Origin: Rhizomucor pusillus
Lineage: Eukaryota; Mucoromycota; Mucoromycetes; Mucorales; Lichtheimiaceae
DNA: 64,000 nt
Direction of reading: 5' to 3'
NCBI GenBank assembly: GCA_900175165.2
Contig: FWWN02000454.1
Location: 1 to 64,000 of the forward strand
In this document: positions 10,400-22,149 of the stretch, one piece after another
How the letters are laid out: every line of letters starts with the position of its first letter
Position numbering within the stretch: position 1 is the first letter of the stretch
Made by a program: the position numbers and the translations under genes
The notes under the pieces: generated by a model
Told to the model about the DNA's origin: nothing
What the model saw: the letters and a program-made list of their open reading frames with translations, nothing else
The model's database searches: none

Positions 10400-12627
10400 A
10401 TGGTTTTCAATACGCCCGCGCTGGGATCTCGGAAGTTGGCTGACAGTAGGCTCGATGGTTATCTGCTTCGCAATTCTCGATATCTCACTGCATTTGTGTC
10501 TTTAGAGCCAGCGATTTCCGGTGTATCTACTTCTATCGCCAACTATGTTGATTCCACAGGTTTGCAACTTTTAGAAAAAGTAAGATTGCACTTTGTAGTC
10601 TTCCCACTATATACACTAACGATGTGCTAGGAACTCGATGAACTGCGAAAGATACGAGAGGCTCGACGGTTGTCCATGTGTTCAACGCCTGCTATGTCGA
10701 TGAAGCCACCACCACGTAGCATCACGCCGCAGAGCAGGGAGCAACAGCAAGATAACAAACAAGATGTTGCGCAAAGCTTCCAGCGACGTGAAGAAAAAAT
10801 CAAAGCCAACGAAAAGCAATCTATCAGAAACGATGAATCAATGAGCCCCATCCCGCCCAAAAGAGCCGCTGACAACATATCAGCCGTGAGAAAAGATCCT
10901 GCTATAGATGAAGAACGTCAAATAGTAGCGTCAGAGTCGAAAGTACCGAGTCCAAAAGCACCTGTTGTATCAAAAACCAGTGCACTCCTTGATGACGCCG
11001 GCTCTCAAAGAAGACCCAAACACAGCAGTCCTGCCGTCAAAGATATCATCAAAACTTTCAGTATCGAGTGCGCTGAACCTAGTGAGAAAATCGATCGAGC
11101 AAAGAGTACGTCGCCAGTTAGCAGCAAACCTGTAACCAAAATTGAGACAAATATACAAAGTACAGTTTCAGAGACAAAAACCTCTGAGGTAATGACAGAA
11201 TATTTTGCGAATATTTCTGGCTTGATTCTTAGTGTAAGAACAATTTAGGAAGCAGCTTACGACGTCCTAAGGAATGCACGCCAGAAACTGCGGTCAAGTC
11301 TGGCACCTAAGAAGACCGAGTCGTCAAAGGTATCCGCAGAAACCACGGCAGCCCAACCACAGCCAAAAAGCTCAGTATCGACACCAGTTCAAGCATATGA
11401 GGCACAAGGTTCGGAGAGAAGGAAGAGGAAATCGTCCACTACAAACAATGCTTTCGCTGGCGTCAGGAATTTGACGAAACAGTTCGACCAAGCTAACAAG
11501 AACGTCGCGAAGGAAGCTTCTCCAAACTCACAGCAGTTACTTCTCAAAGCACACAGAAAAGTAAGCATTACATCTTATGGCCCGTAACACTGCCGGAAAT
11601 CTGATGTTTTCTTCATATTCGTTAGACACAATTTAATCGCTTGATTCTCTCTGATATCTCTGCAAAGCAAGAAGGTGATTTGGAAGCCGCAACGTTGTCA
11701 GCTGAAGCAGATGTAAATGCAATGATTCACTAGTAACCTGTCGTCCAACTAACTTTGCTTTATTGGTTTTTGTGTTCTTAGAAAAACGAGGATAATCCAC
11801 TTGCATTATATAGAGATTGCAAGGACAAGCTCAAGGATAGCTTACAAGACTCAACTTCCAAGCGTCTTCCACCGCCGCCACATAGACGTACGAGATCGTA
11901 TCCAGATTGTCAGCCTAAATTCAACAAGGAAGAAGTCTTATTAACTGTTACAGCACCATCCGTCGCGGAAGGAAAAGATGGGCAAAGTTTATATCCAAAT
12001 CCACTCCCGTTTTACAGTCCTCATCTTGCATGGCAAACCAAGGAACGACGACCTGTAAAACGAGTTTCTTTCTCATCCATAGTGACAACCTTCCCTGCAT
12101 CGTCGCCACCACCTAGCGACTGCTCATCCGACGAGGACGACCGTAGCCCTGTTTACTCGAGATCAGCGTCGCTGTTATCTAGATGGCAAAAGGAGCATCA
12201 AACCACGCTCGAAAGTAATAGTGTCAAAGGCACGCGCAGTTTTTGGGAAGCGTTCAGCGCAGAAGTAAATAGCCGCGACGAGCATCAACGGTTTGTTCCT
12301 TCGTCTGTTATTCTGCAAAAGAGTGTGAACCCTCCGCTAGCCCAGCAGCAGCAGCAGCAGCAACAACAACAACAACAACAACAGCGGCGGCAGCCATCTC
12401 CTCCTCCCTCATCGGAACGCAGCAAAGGCAATCGATGGCTAAATATGTTCCAGCAATCTGTATTTACGCTTGGAAAGTCAACGTCTTCCCGTGAACCATC
12501 CTCTCCACCTGCACCTGTGCCGACGCAGATGCAGTTACCAAGAATGCTGGCACGGAAACCGGTTGATACACGACAGCCTGCACCCTTATTTCATGCAAGT
12601 AATCTTTTACATAGCAGCATTCAGTAA
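10400..12627 (+). CDS. unknown 660-aa disordered protein with polyQ tract
   Basis: Five exons (10400-10579, 10631-11188, 11249-11560, 11626-11712, 11782-12627), all with phase-0 junctions and GT...TAG introns, so the gene model is solid although the family is not recognised. The start region may form a coiled coil (LLEKELDELRKIREARR). The remainder is Ser/Pro/Lys-rich and mostly predicted disordered. A charged repeat-like region (KLRSSLAPKK, VRNLTKQFDQANKNV) lies mid-protein, and an RRTRSYPDC segment and an acidic serine patch (SDCSSDEDD) follow. A 14-Gln run is near the C-terminus, then a short conserved-looking RWLNMFQQSVFTLGKS segment. Possible roles (scaffold, cytoskeletal or regulatory protein) are guesses. 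Confidence 0.7.
12343..12384 (+). repeat. CAG/CAA tract encoding 14 glutamines
   Basis: Six or seven CAG codons followed by CAA codons, in frame in the unknown 660-aa protein. The mixed codons would reduce replication slippage relative to a pure CAG run. Confidence 0.9.
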
Positions 12628-12959
12628 CTAAACTACTCACAAACTATAAATACATGATACAGCCAACAAAGGATCGGCCAAAAAGACCGTCCAGTATTCG
12701 CAAAAGCTGCGCAGTCAGACACAACGCTGTAGGACCGGGCATTGCTGTCCCCGCCATGGCCGCGCAGCCGACTTGGAGAAATGCACTGGGCAGCGATTGA
12801 TGCAGCCATTATTGTCATATATTCAAGCATACATATTTAGCATATGATATACACACGCATACATATAAACGATGATACTACAAAGTTTTATTTACATTAT
12901 TCTGACCAGAACAGGAGAATGAATCGGTATTTTTCACTACTAATCTATGATTGTCATTG

Positions 12960-13283
12960 CTACTGTTGTTGTTGCTGCTTTTCTCTATGTTCTTTGGTGA
13001 CGTCCTGCACACCAGGAAGTGTACTTGGAAGTGGAACATCGCTAAAGTCGTCTTGCTTGACAGCAAAGAGAGAGTATGCGTCTGAGACAGGAGAGTGTTG
13101 GTACAATTCTCATTGCATTCTCTCAGCATATTTGTACTTACAGACACTACCGACGAAAGTCATTAAGCCAGCGAGCGTAAGAATGTTGCGGGTACGGAAT
13201 GGTTGCCGAGTGCGCTCCAATGCAGGCGAAAATCCATAGCCTTTAGACTGTGTATACAATTTCTCTCGGGTGCTGCCTGGCAT
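12960..13283 (-). CDS. COA3: cytochrome c oxidase assembly factor 3
   Basis: Two exons (13283-13142, 13081-12960) give 87 aa. The sequence has the COA3 layout: a short soluble N-terminus, the segment RQPFRTRNILTLAGL leading into one transmembrane helix (about residues 32-55), then the signature VKQDDFSDV just after the membrane and a Gln-rich tail. COA3 is an inner-membrane protein that, with Cox14 and Mss51, holds newly made Cox1 and couples its translation to assembly. The intron splits the codon for Tyr (T plus AC). The gene lies 119 bp from the divergent nucleoporin gene, so the two probably share a promoter. Confidence 0.85.
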
Positions 13284-13402
13284 AGCGTTACAAGTGCTTG
13301 AACAGGAGGGGAGGTCGGAGTGGCTTGTTGACTAAAGCAATTGGGTACGATTGCCATATCCTAACGCGTCGGCGGCGTGCGCTTAATTAGATCCAACCTC
13401 CA
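13284..13402. promoter_or_regulatory. 119-bp divergent promoter, COA3 / nucleoporin 54
   Basis: The only DNA between two start codons facing away from each other, so it must hold both 5' UTRs and both core promoters. No clear TATA box is seen. Confidence 0.6.
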
Positions 13403-15078
13403 ATGTCCTTTACATTCGGCGCCACTTCTGCTCAACCAGCGAGTGGGACCACTCAAAGTGGATTCTCATTTGGTAACACGCCCTCTTCTGGCCAAAGCAC
13501 TTCGCTTTTCGGCAATGCATCCACTGCACAGCAACCATCAACGGGCTTCAGCTTTGGAAACACAGCGACCAGCCAGCCAGGAACAGGCTTTGGTACGAAC
13601 ACAGCTACGAGCCAGCCATCATTCGGTGGATTTGGATTTGGCAGTAGCACGAGCGGCGCTGGTACGACCGGCAGTTTATTTGGAAGCACTAGTCAAGCAT
13701 CTCAACCGTCAACTGGAGGGTTTGGATTTGGAACGAACACAGCGACGAGTCAACCGTCGACAGGCGGTTTCGGCTTTGGGACAAGCACTGCAACAAGCCA
13801 GCCGTCAACGAGTAACTTTAGTTTCGGCAACACCTCGTCAGGAACGGGCAGTTTGTTTGGTTCTGCAAATCAATCATCAACAACGGGTGGTCTATTTGGC
13901 AGCGCCAACAAGCCGGCGACAACAGGCGGTTTTGGAGGCGGTTTATTTGGAAGCACTACGTCTAGTTTACAGCAATCGCAACAAGCACAGACTCAAAGAG
14001 CTCAGCAAGTATATCAATTGTTATACGAAGCAGACATAGAAGCAAAACGGCAGGGACTATTATCCTCCTCTTCAACGCAGCAATATCGAGCACAGAATAC
14101 ATGGCAGCAATTGGCATTGATTAACTCACTCTGGGATAAAAATTCGTCAAAGTGTAAATTCAGATACTACTTTTACAACCTCGTTCCGCCGCAGGAAGTG
14201 CATTTGTATCAGAAACCACCGAATCACGACCAAAAGGCATGGGATGAGGCACAGCGGAAAAACCCGGATCCTAGCTGGTATGTATTCTTTTTCATTGTGC
14301 GCATTGCAGGAAGTGGTTGGTGCTAAACCTTGTCACTTTGCCCAGTCTGGTACCAGCACTGGCCGTCTCATTTAGTGACCTTGATAAAAGAGTTGAAGCA
14401 CAAAAGAAGCAGAAAGACGCACAAATTGCCACTCTTCAGGTACTTGAGGCTTTTGATATGTATGTCATCTTATGACTAAATATATACATTAAACATTAGG
14501 CAACAGAAGACAAGTTAAAGAAACTAGAGAGTCAAAATATCGAAAGAGAAAAGAAGATAATCGAGATCAAGAAACGACAGATGGATCTGATGCAGCGAGT
14601 TTTACATGTAAGGCATATACTGATTCATTGCAGCTCATTCGAGAGCTAACTAAGATGTTTTGCAGCTGATCCGTTATGTAACCATCATTCGGCGCAAAGG
14701 TCTATCAATAACACCATTGGAAGAACAAATGTGTGCTTCGTTAGAACATATACAAGACCAAATGCAGCGCTCTGAGCAATTCCATGGCAAACTGTGTCAA
14801 TTATGGGCTCAATGGCAATTAATTAAAGAATCTGGACGAAAATTCGGTAAAGTGGACGGAGTGAATGGATGGAAGGAAGTTGGAACTGAAAAGTTACAGC
14901 AAATGACAAAGGTAGTGTCTATACTCTCCTACACCTATTATACCATTGTCTAATGGTACGAAAATCGTAGATGCTGGATGAACTGCAAAAGGCTTTTGAG
15001 CACACTATGCAAACACTTGAAGAAGATGAGAAGAATATTGATAAAATCATCGAGCAACGTGGACGATACCTCCATTGA
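13403..15078 (+). CDS. NUP54: nucleoporin Nup54 (yeast Nup57)
   Basis: Five exons (13403-14277, 14346-14439, 14500-14607, 14666-14911, 14971-15078) give 476 aa. Residues 1-190 are Gly/Ser/Thr-rich with many FG and GLFG-like repeats (FGFGTNTATS, SLFGSA). The C-terminal half is the conserved Nup54 helical domain: NTWQQLALINSLWDK, then YYFYNLVPPQEVHLYQKP, NPDPSCLVPALA across the first intron, and coiled coil to the end. Nup54/57 joins Nup62/Nsp1 and Nup58/Nup49 in the central channel complex of the nuclear pore. The FG repeats bind import receptors. The repeat region is intronless while the coiled-coil part is split into short exons. Confidence 0.9.
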
Positions 15079-15478
15079 CCTCCCACCACACTGTATATCT
15101 TTCGATGATATTGCACAATACATCCTTATTTTTTACAAACATATTACATTGTTTCTTTACGTTTCTTCTGAAGCCAACATGTACCAGGTTCCGGTGCTAG
15201 AAACAATGGTTTCAAAGGATTCATGCAGTGGTCTCCTGGCGCAATGATAAGACTGCAAACACACCGGAAACTCTGTGAATACAAAGCATTGCTCCATAGC
15301 AAATAATTCAAAGACTTTTTTTCAGAAAGCCTTTTGAGTGTTCTTGCGCGCGCAAAGACAAAGCAGCGGGATGTAGCCCAATATGTTCATGGTTGCAGCC
15401 CCTCAAGTCAGCGGAGATTTTAAAGGAAAACCCGAGAAAAGAGTCTCTCTGGTGGTAAACTCTGCCGAAGCTTTCTCA
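15079..15478. other. intergenic between Nup54 and Mdj1
   Basis: No separate gene seen. The Mdj1 frame is open upstream to 15383 with an earlier in-frame Met, so part of this stretch could be coding if that start is used; I consider it 5' UTR. Confidence 0.4.
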
Positions 15479-17406
15479 ATGGTCTTGTCACGGGTAGCCT
15501 GGAGGACTGCGTCGGTCGTGGTTGAAAGTGTTGCTCCAAACGTAGGCAGAAGCTGTGCTCGAGTCAAAGTTCGGCCGTCGTTGCAACGGCGATGCATTCA
15601 CACAAAGGGTAAGACTGTTGAATTCTACGTGTCAAAAATGTCAAAACTGTATGCTAACCTTTGATGCTCCCTAGGCTACATGAGAGCTTGCGGTTCCTTA
15701 AGTCAGCAGAAGGTAACTTGAATACAACGTGATATGTGCATTCAGTCAGCTCTGATTCAGTCCTTTCTTGATCGTCAACAGCGCGAATTCCATGCGACAG
15801 GTAAAATGCCACTTGCGTTTTACAGCATTGGAGTCATTTGTACTTAACGCTAAAGCTAGTGCCTCGCGGTGCAGCCAAACGCGACCCTTACGAAGTGCTC
15901 GGTGTGAAAAAGAACGCTACGCAAGGCGAGATCAAGAAAGCCTACTACGCGGTAAGCCATTGTTCATTTATTTATTCATGCCGCTCCACCACGGATGAAA
16001 TTAACTCAAAGAATGATTGTTTCTAGTTGGCCAAAAAGTATCACCCAGATACCAACAAGGAGAAGGATGCCAGAGAAAAGTTTGTACAGATCCAAGAAGC
16101 ATACGAGATTTTGTCCGATGAACAAAAGCGAAAGCAGTATGATCAATTCGGCTTCGGTTTTGAAGGTAAATTCTACTCAATTAACACAAAATGCTCAGTT
16201 GCTAAGAGGCATATTTATCCGAACAGGAGCTGGTGCTGCCGGTGCAGGCGGAGCAGGACCCGGCGGTTTCCATGGAAGTGGATTCCCTGGTGGATTCGAT
16301 CCAAACGATATCTTTAGCCAATTCTTTGGTGGCGGATTTGGAGGTGCAGGTGCTGGAATGGGTGGTGATGCATTCCGCAACGTCGCCGGTGAAGACATAC
16401 AGGTAATAAGATTGAACGTCAGACAGAGCATGAGGAGGACATGTGCTAAAGTCCCACGGAAACGCAACAGACTCCATTGACTATTAGCTTCATGGAAGCT
16501 GTCAAAGGCACAACCAAGACTGTGTTGGTTGACCGAGTCACAAAATGTAGTACCTGCAAAGGTTCCGGTATGAAGGAGGGCAAGAAGAAGCAGACTTGTA
16601 GAACCTGCGGCGGTTCAGGTGTCCAAACTATCAGTATGGGTGGATTCCACATGCAGACAACTTGCTCAACATGCGGTGGTGCTGGATCATCCATCCCGCC
16701 AGGTGCAGGATGCTTCACTTGCGATGGTGTGGGTCGCGTACGCGAAAGAAAAGCAGTGCAAGTTAGTGTTCCACCAGGTGTGGATCAAAACTCTAGAATC
16801 CGAGTATCTGGAGAAGGCGATGCTCCTATCAAGGGCAATGGTCCTAACGGCGACTTGTTTGTGAGCTTGAATGTAAGTACATGCAATGCTGATCATTGTC
16901 CATCTTGGTCACTAACAAGGGGCTGGAAATGCTAGATTCTGCCATCTTCAGTTTTCAAACGTCAAAACTATGACGTTTTTGTAGAGACCAAGATTCCATT
17001 CTACAAGGCTATCCTCGGTGGCCAAGTACGAATTCCTACTATAGACGGTGATGTGGAGCTCAAGATTCCTTCGGGCTCGCAGCCAGGCGATAACATTGCA
17101 CTCAGAGGACGCGGTATCCAGCGATTGAGAGGCACTTCACGCGGTGATCAGATCGTCACAATTAAAGTCGAACTTCCTCGATCTCTAAAGGGCACCCAGC
17201 GAGAAATCATAGAAAAATATGCCAGCTTGGTGGATCCAGCATATCGAAAAGATGACCCAGCACCTTCTACATCGTCAGATAATAGTTCCGGCCCAACACC
17301 GCCACCATCTCCAAAGGACAATGACTGCAAAGATGGCTTTTTCAAGAATGCATTTGGTAAATTGCGCGACAAATTAAATCACGACGACGACAAGAAGAAG
17401 GACTAG
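15479..17406 (+). CDS. MDJ1: mitochondrial DnaJ-type Hsp40 chaperone
   Basis: Eight exons (15479-15608, 15675-15712, 15761-15800, 15860-15951, 16027-16165, 16227-16402, 16471-16872, 16936-17406) give 495 aa. An Arg-rich presequence precedes REFHAT. The J domain follows (about 73-140, DPYEVLGV with the HPD motif in KKYHPDTN), then a Gly/Phe-rich linker. Four CxxCxGxG zinc repeats come next ([32 protein letters not shown]; about 225-290), then the two C-terminal substrate domains. Mdj1 stimulates the matrix Hsp70 Ssc1 in folding imported proteins. Length agrees with yeast Mdj1. The tail after about residue 440 is Pro/Ser and Lys/Asp-rich. The ATG at 15479 is chosen because a good presequence follows; 15383 is an alternative. 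Confidence 0.92.
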
Positions 17407-17544
17407 ATGCAAAAGTATTCACGATGACATCCCCTCTCTGTAATTCAATGTATCATATGATTATTCACATAGACAGAATAAAGCAAAAGCATTTCAGTTG
17501 AAAAAAAAATGTATATTCATATATTTTTCAAGCTAAGCGTATTT

Positions 17545-19938
17545 TTAAGGCTTGTTTACATATTGGCGCATTCGATCCAATTCTTTATGTACTTCTTTTC
17601 TGCTAATTGTGCCTCGTCTTCCAGTTGTACCTTCCTCGGCTCCAGTTACAGGCAAGGATCCACCAGGAGAAGTAGCTGTGGGCGATGATCCACCACCAGT
17701 TCCACCGCCGCCTCCAGTTGATGCTTTTCGAAGTAGCAGTGATTGGAAAAAGTTGGCAATAACCTGATGTGAGGTTCCATCGGCGCCTCCTGAGAAGCCG
17801 TCTGGAACACCTGTGCCCATACTTGACATGCCAGACTGCATAGAATCGATGTGTGGTGGCATTGGCTATTTTCATGCTGGTCAATTTCTGAGGGAGCATC
17901 ATCTTTTAACTGATTACTTACTCTCATTGAACTTGTTCTCTCTGTAACAGAATCCTAAATGCATATGCTAAGTTACATACATCTTTTACGTGATGTATCC
18001 TTGTCAATTTACCATCAGCTTGTTTGTTCGGTTGGAATCATCTTCGCCCATCAAATCAAGAGTAGCTTGCGACATATCGATGGGACCCACAACGCTCGGT
18101 CGACCGTTTGCTGCACCGTTCTTGGCTTTACCGCTATCCGGCCTTCGCACTGGGCGGAGAGTTTCGTAGTGGCGTTCAAAGAAAGTTTGCTCATCCTCAC
18201 AGGTGACAGGTGGGGAAATATTAAGAGGCTACAGATAAAGAATTTAGAATATATGACTACACAAGTATAATGCCACATTTTGACCTCTCTTCCTCTTTTG
18301 GCTCTAACGTACCTGCTCTTCAGCCTCTGGATCGGGTATCTCTTCTTCGTATACGCCGCGGGCGCCATGCGGTCCAGGCTCCTGTCGATCTTGAACAGCT
18401 TCCATATCTGCATCCCATCCTTGGTGGACTCCTTCGCAGTCAAATCCTTCCCGTAGGACGCGGATTTTCCCCCAAGAGTCCCAACCTGCCGGCACCAACA
18501 CCGAATCTCGTTCGACGACTTGTGCTCTGAGAGTAAATGGATAAGATTTGGAAGGTGTCGTCAGCAGGCGATGAAGGATATATTGCCGAAGGTTGTGGAA
18601 GGTATATGGATGTAGCGTAGACGTATAGAACAAGGCTGCGCCGTCTGTAATCCAAAGACACCCGGTTAGAGCACTGCTATTTCCACTAGAAATTGAACGA
18701 GTCCCAACATACATTTCATACAAATACAACGTAAAGTAAGTTGTATATAATCAAACTGCTCTTCCTTGTAATCTTGTGTCTGTTCCAGTCGACTTAGCGA
18801 GTCGCTCTACAGTTGCGTAAGTCCAACATCCTATGTTTTAACGCTTTCATCTTATTCCTTACCTTGCAGCAAACTACGACTATTGGTACGCCTAAGTTGG
18901 TGGTTAAACAACCTTGCGTTAGCGGCAGAGTCACTTGGTCTGCTGACGTCGTGGTGGTGACCAAAGAAGTTGATACAAAGTTAGTTGGCGTGGCAGGGAT
19001 AGAACTTGTCGAACTGGAAGCTACCATGGTGTATCCATTCACCATGTTTGCTGAAGGTTCCGTATACGTCTGCAAATAGTGTTCCACTACACATATACAT
19101 AAATAAAGCTTTGCATTGCGTTGATCACGTCCCTTGTTCCCCATACCTTTCTCTCGAAGCTCGTCTACGATAGCCCTTCCTTTGCTCCAGTTTTCGCCTG
19201 CACTTCCCTCAGCACATATTTGATCGATGGCATATTCCAGGACGCTGATCCACCGTTGGAACGACTCGAGGAATTTCCAGGGACGCGTCCAGTCTAATGC
19301 AATAATTACAAGAGAATCCGCCAACGTATCCGCGCTCAGTGCAAATTTCAGCAAGGGAAGATATTCTGGTGCAGAGAGTCCGAGCTGGTACATTCCAAGA
19401 CGAGCGATTGCTAAGGTAGAACTCTTAGAGATACCATTCAGAGATTACATCCCGCTCTCTCCAACTGTACCTTCGTTTTCTTCATCCTGGATATCGGTAA
19501 AAGTGTAACCCAGCGCAAGAGTGTTCGTAACGTCTTCGTCGAGCGTATCAACGGGTGCAGGTGCATACTTGCTTGAAGACACGCCAAACGCTTGAGACGC
19601 ACTCACTTCATCGTTTTCAGGTCGAGCAGCGTTCGGACCGGGATCGTGTTTGAGATAGTGAATCAGTGTCGACTTGCCGCAGTTTGAATCGCCTAAAGAA
19701 TAAGGGGTGCAAACGGTCAGAGACATGTTTCCAGAGTGGCATTACACTGCAGTTTACCTAGAACGAGGACGTTCTTGGTGGGCACCAGTTTCGAAGATGC
19801 CACGCCCTTCAAGATGGCAGACCAGATCTCATCCTTGTCACTTTGGCTGGCATTCGCCGTACCAGTCGATTGAGTTTGGACAGGACCGCTCGCAGGCGAC
19901 TGGGCAGCTAGAGTGCCATTGGGTAGCGGAACGGTCAT
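17545..19938 (-). CDS. DYNC1LI: cytoplasmic dynein light intermediate chain
   Basis: Eight exons (19938-19758, 19692-19471, 19410-18863, 18806-18713, 18644-18313, 18228-18013, 17954-17922, 17865-17545) give about 648 aa in continuous phase. The Ras-like domain has a P-loop GDSNCGKST, whose first Gly codon is split by an intron, and a GYTFTDIQDEE switch region. It also has the family segments SLVIIALDWTRPWKFL, QDYKEEQFDYIQ and VPAGWDSWGKIRVL. The C-terminus is Gly/Ser-rich with a short helix (VIANFFQSLLLRK) resembling the adaptor-binding helix of light intermediate chains. The protein links dynein heavy chain to cargo adaptors for minus-end transport of nuclei and endosomes. Its 3' end converges on Mdj1. 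Confidence 0.9.
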
Positions 19939-20442
19939 GGACTGTATAACTTTTTGAAAGCTTAAAAAAGAGAAGCGCGGGATTCAATGCAACTTGAGAA
20001 CTGATGCTCAGGTCCGAATCCGCTCTGACAGTGACCTGCAGTAATTGAGAAGCTGATTCTATAACCATGCTTACATGGAACGAACCATACCCGCCATTGA
20101 CAGTACAGTGTGGCCATTATCTATCTTGATTTCTTATGGACTGTTTTCTGTGCATCTAGTGTAATGTAACGAGCTCGTACCGCTTTGCAAAGTGAGAAAA
20201 AGAGAGAAAGACATAATTATCGTTTCAACCTTTCACGCATCCTAGAGCATCTGTGTATTCATAGTCTCAAATGTAATGGCATCCAAGATCCATACCTTGT
20301 AAAGTGTCATATTGGATTTATCACGAGCGTGCAGATTCTTTAATTCCTGTGTATCACCGCGTTACGCTCTGAGTTTTGAGTGCAGTAACTGCAAAGGTCC
20401 ACAGAGACCCGCTTCCCACTTTCCGAGAATTGCAACTTTCTA
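19939..20442. promoter_or_regulatory. divergent promoter region, dynein LIC / Arb2-like gene
   Basis: About 500 bp between two outward-facing start codons. No open frame of note. Presumed to hold both promoters and 5' UTRs. Confidence 0.5.
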
Positions 20443-22149
20443 ATGTATCGACGCAAGCATAAAAAACGAGAACAGCCGACGTTTCCGGATACCCTGGAAG
20501 GTTTTGGCTACCGAATGAAGGAAACTGGCGAGATCCGCAGCTTCGAAGACGGTAAGATCGCACTTGTTCGTTCCTTGACGTTCCTGCAGGAGATCTGATC
20601 GCGTTGCAGACACACACTACAACTTCGAACATCGCCCAAAGGATCGCCCTTACAATGAGCTTCGATACAAAGCATTTGTTGGTAGTTTATCAAATTGCGT
20701 CGCGTGTGTCTGCATATACCAGTAGTAAATGCCGTATTCCTTTTTAACAGGATTGATTGGAGATTTCGTCGAGCAAAAACTCCAACAGGAACCCTTGAGC
20801 TATCAAAAGACAATCATTCCTGTGAATGCTGATCCGAGCAAGGACATACACTCATACATTTTTATGACGTGAGTTTGATCTGTGTTTGTTTCTGCCGAGA
20901 TGCAGCATAGTAACTATCCAGTGTAGACCCAATGCATTAACGACGACTGACAAGTTACTGATCTTGATTCCCGGAAACAACACCCGGTAAGAACGAGAGT
21001 GAAGACTTTTGTTGGATAATGAATATATATTTTAATGAAATTGATAGTATCGGTCAATGGACACGTCGAGCCATGTGTGACGAAAATGTGTTTGTAAGCT
21101 TACTTCTCCGCTAATGTTACAGTTAAACGAGTCCTTAGCTGATCTCGCAGAGCAGACCGGTTCTATGATTGAAGTTTCAAAAATGGCCAAAGAACGTGGC
21201 TATGAGATCATGATCCTGAACCCAAATGGCATCTATTGGTTCGACAACAAAGCTCATGTAATTGAAGATGAAATTTTCTTTGTTTCCGGATTTTAATTTT
21301 GACAATTACTCTTGAAGGAAATGCCTCCTTTAACGTCCATGGACTTTTTGATGGTTCCAGGTAAGTGGGCTGACCGGATGACCAGCTCAACATTGTTGCT
21401 AAAATTGTAGAAAGAAAATGAGAGCCCTGAGGAACATTGCCAATACGTTTTTCGGCATTTTATAAGGTACGATTAGCCATATCCAAGCCATGCACTGCAT
21501 ACGAACTAAACTTATGTCACAGCAAAGCCAAGGCAACCAAGATCGCTTTCATGACGCTAGGATGGGGTGGACAATGTTTTGCTGAGCTGATGAACCAAAA
21601 CTGTAAGCTATGGTTCTATGCATCCCGGGATCTCGAGTACTGATAACGAGGCAGTTGAGTTTATAAAAAGCAGGGTCCTAGCTGTGGCTATGGCTGACAG
21701 TGTGCATTCAAGAGAGCTGATTAAAGGAGATGATATGCGAGCGTGGATGCAGAATGTAAGTGCATGCATATAGATTATACACGCGCTGTGCCTTGACATA
21801 TACATCAATCTGAACAGCATATTGTCAATTGGGTCGTCTCTAAACAACCCAGAGGCGAAATTGTATCAGACAACCGTTTTGGTTGCGAGTGTCTAAGTGC
21901 AGGTACGAAAAGAATTTGCAATGATTTTAAAAACAAGGTTCCTCATTTTCATTTTCCCACACGAAAGAGACGGAACTGTCCGATTTTACACTGCCCTACT
22001 GTGTTAATGAAATGATGCGTTTCATTGGATTGAAAATGGGTGATATCCAAACCGAAGAAGATGTGGATGAAGAGATATCGTGCGAAGAACTACTAGAAGC
22101 AGAAAACGCAGAACTTGGTGAACATTTAAATGTCGTCAGTATCGGATGA
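20443..22149 (+). CDS. ARB2: Arb2/FAM172A-like domain protein
   Basis: Twelve small exons (20443-20551, 20610-20681, 20751-20868, 20927-20986, 21048-21093, 21123-21257, 21318-21360, 21415-21466, 21523-21602, 21655-21755, 21818-21902, 21968-22149) give 360 aa in continuous phase. The family pattern is clear: FPDTLEGFGYRMKETGEIR at the start, YNELRYKAFVG, LLILIPGNNTRIGQWTRRA, CQYVFRHFI, RVLAVAMADSVHS and the C-terminal LSAGETELSDFTLP. Arb2 domains have an alpha/beta-hydrolase fold. Fission yeast Arb2 is in the Argonaute chaperone complex and animal FAM172A acts in chromatin and splicing. At the expected nucleophile elbow this protein reads TLGWGGQCF, without a Ser, so hydrolase activity is doubtful. 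Confidence 0.85.
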
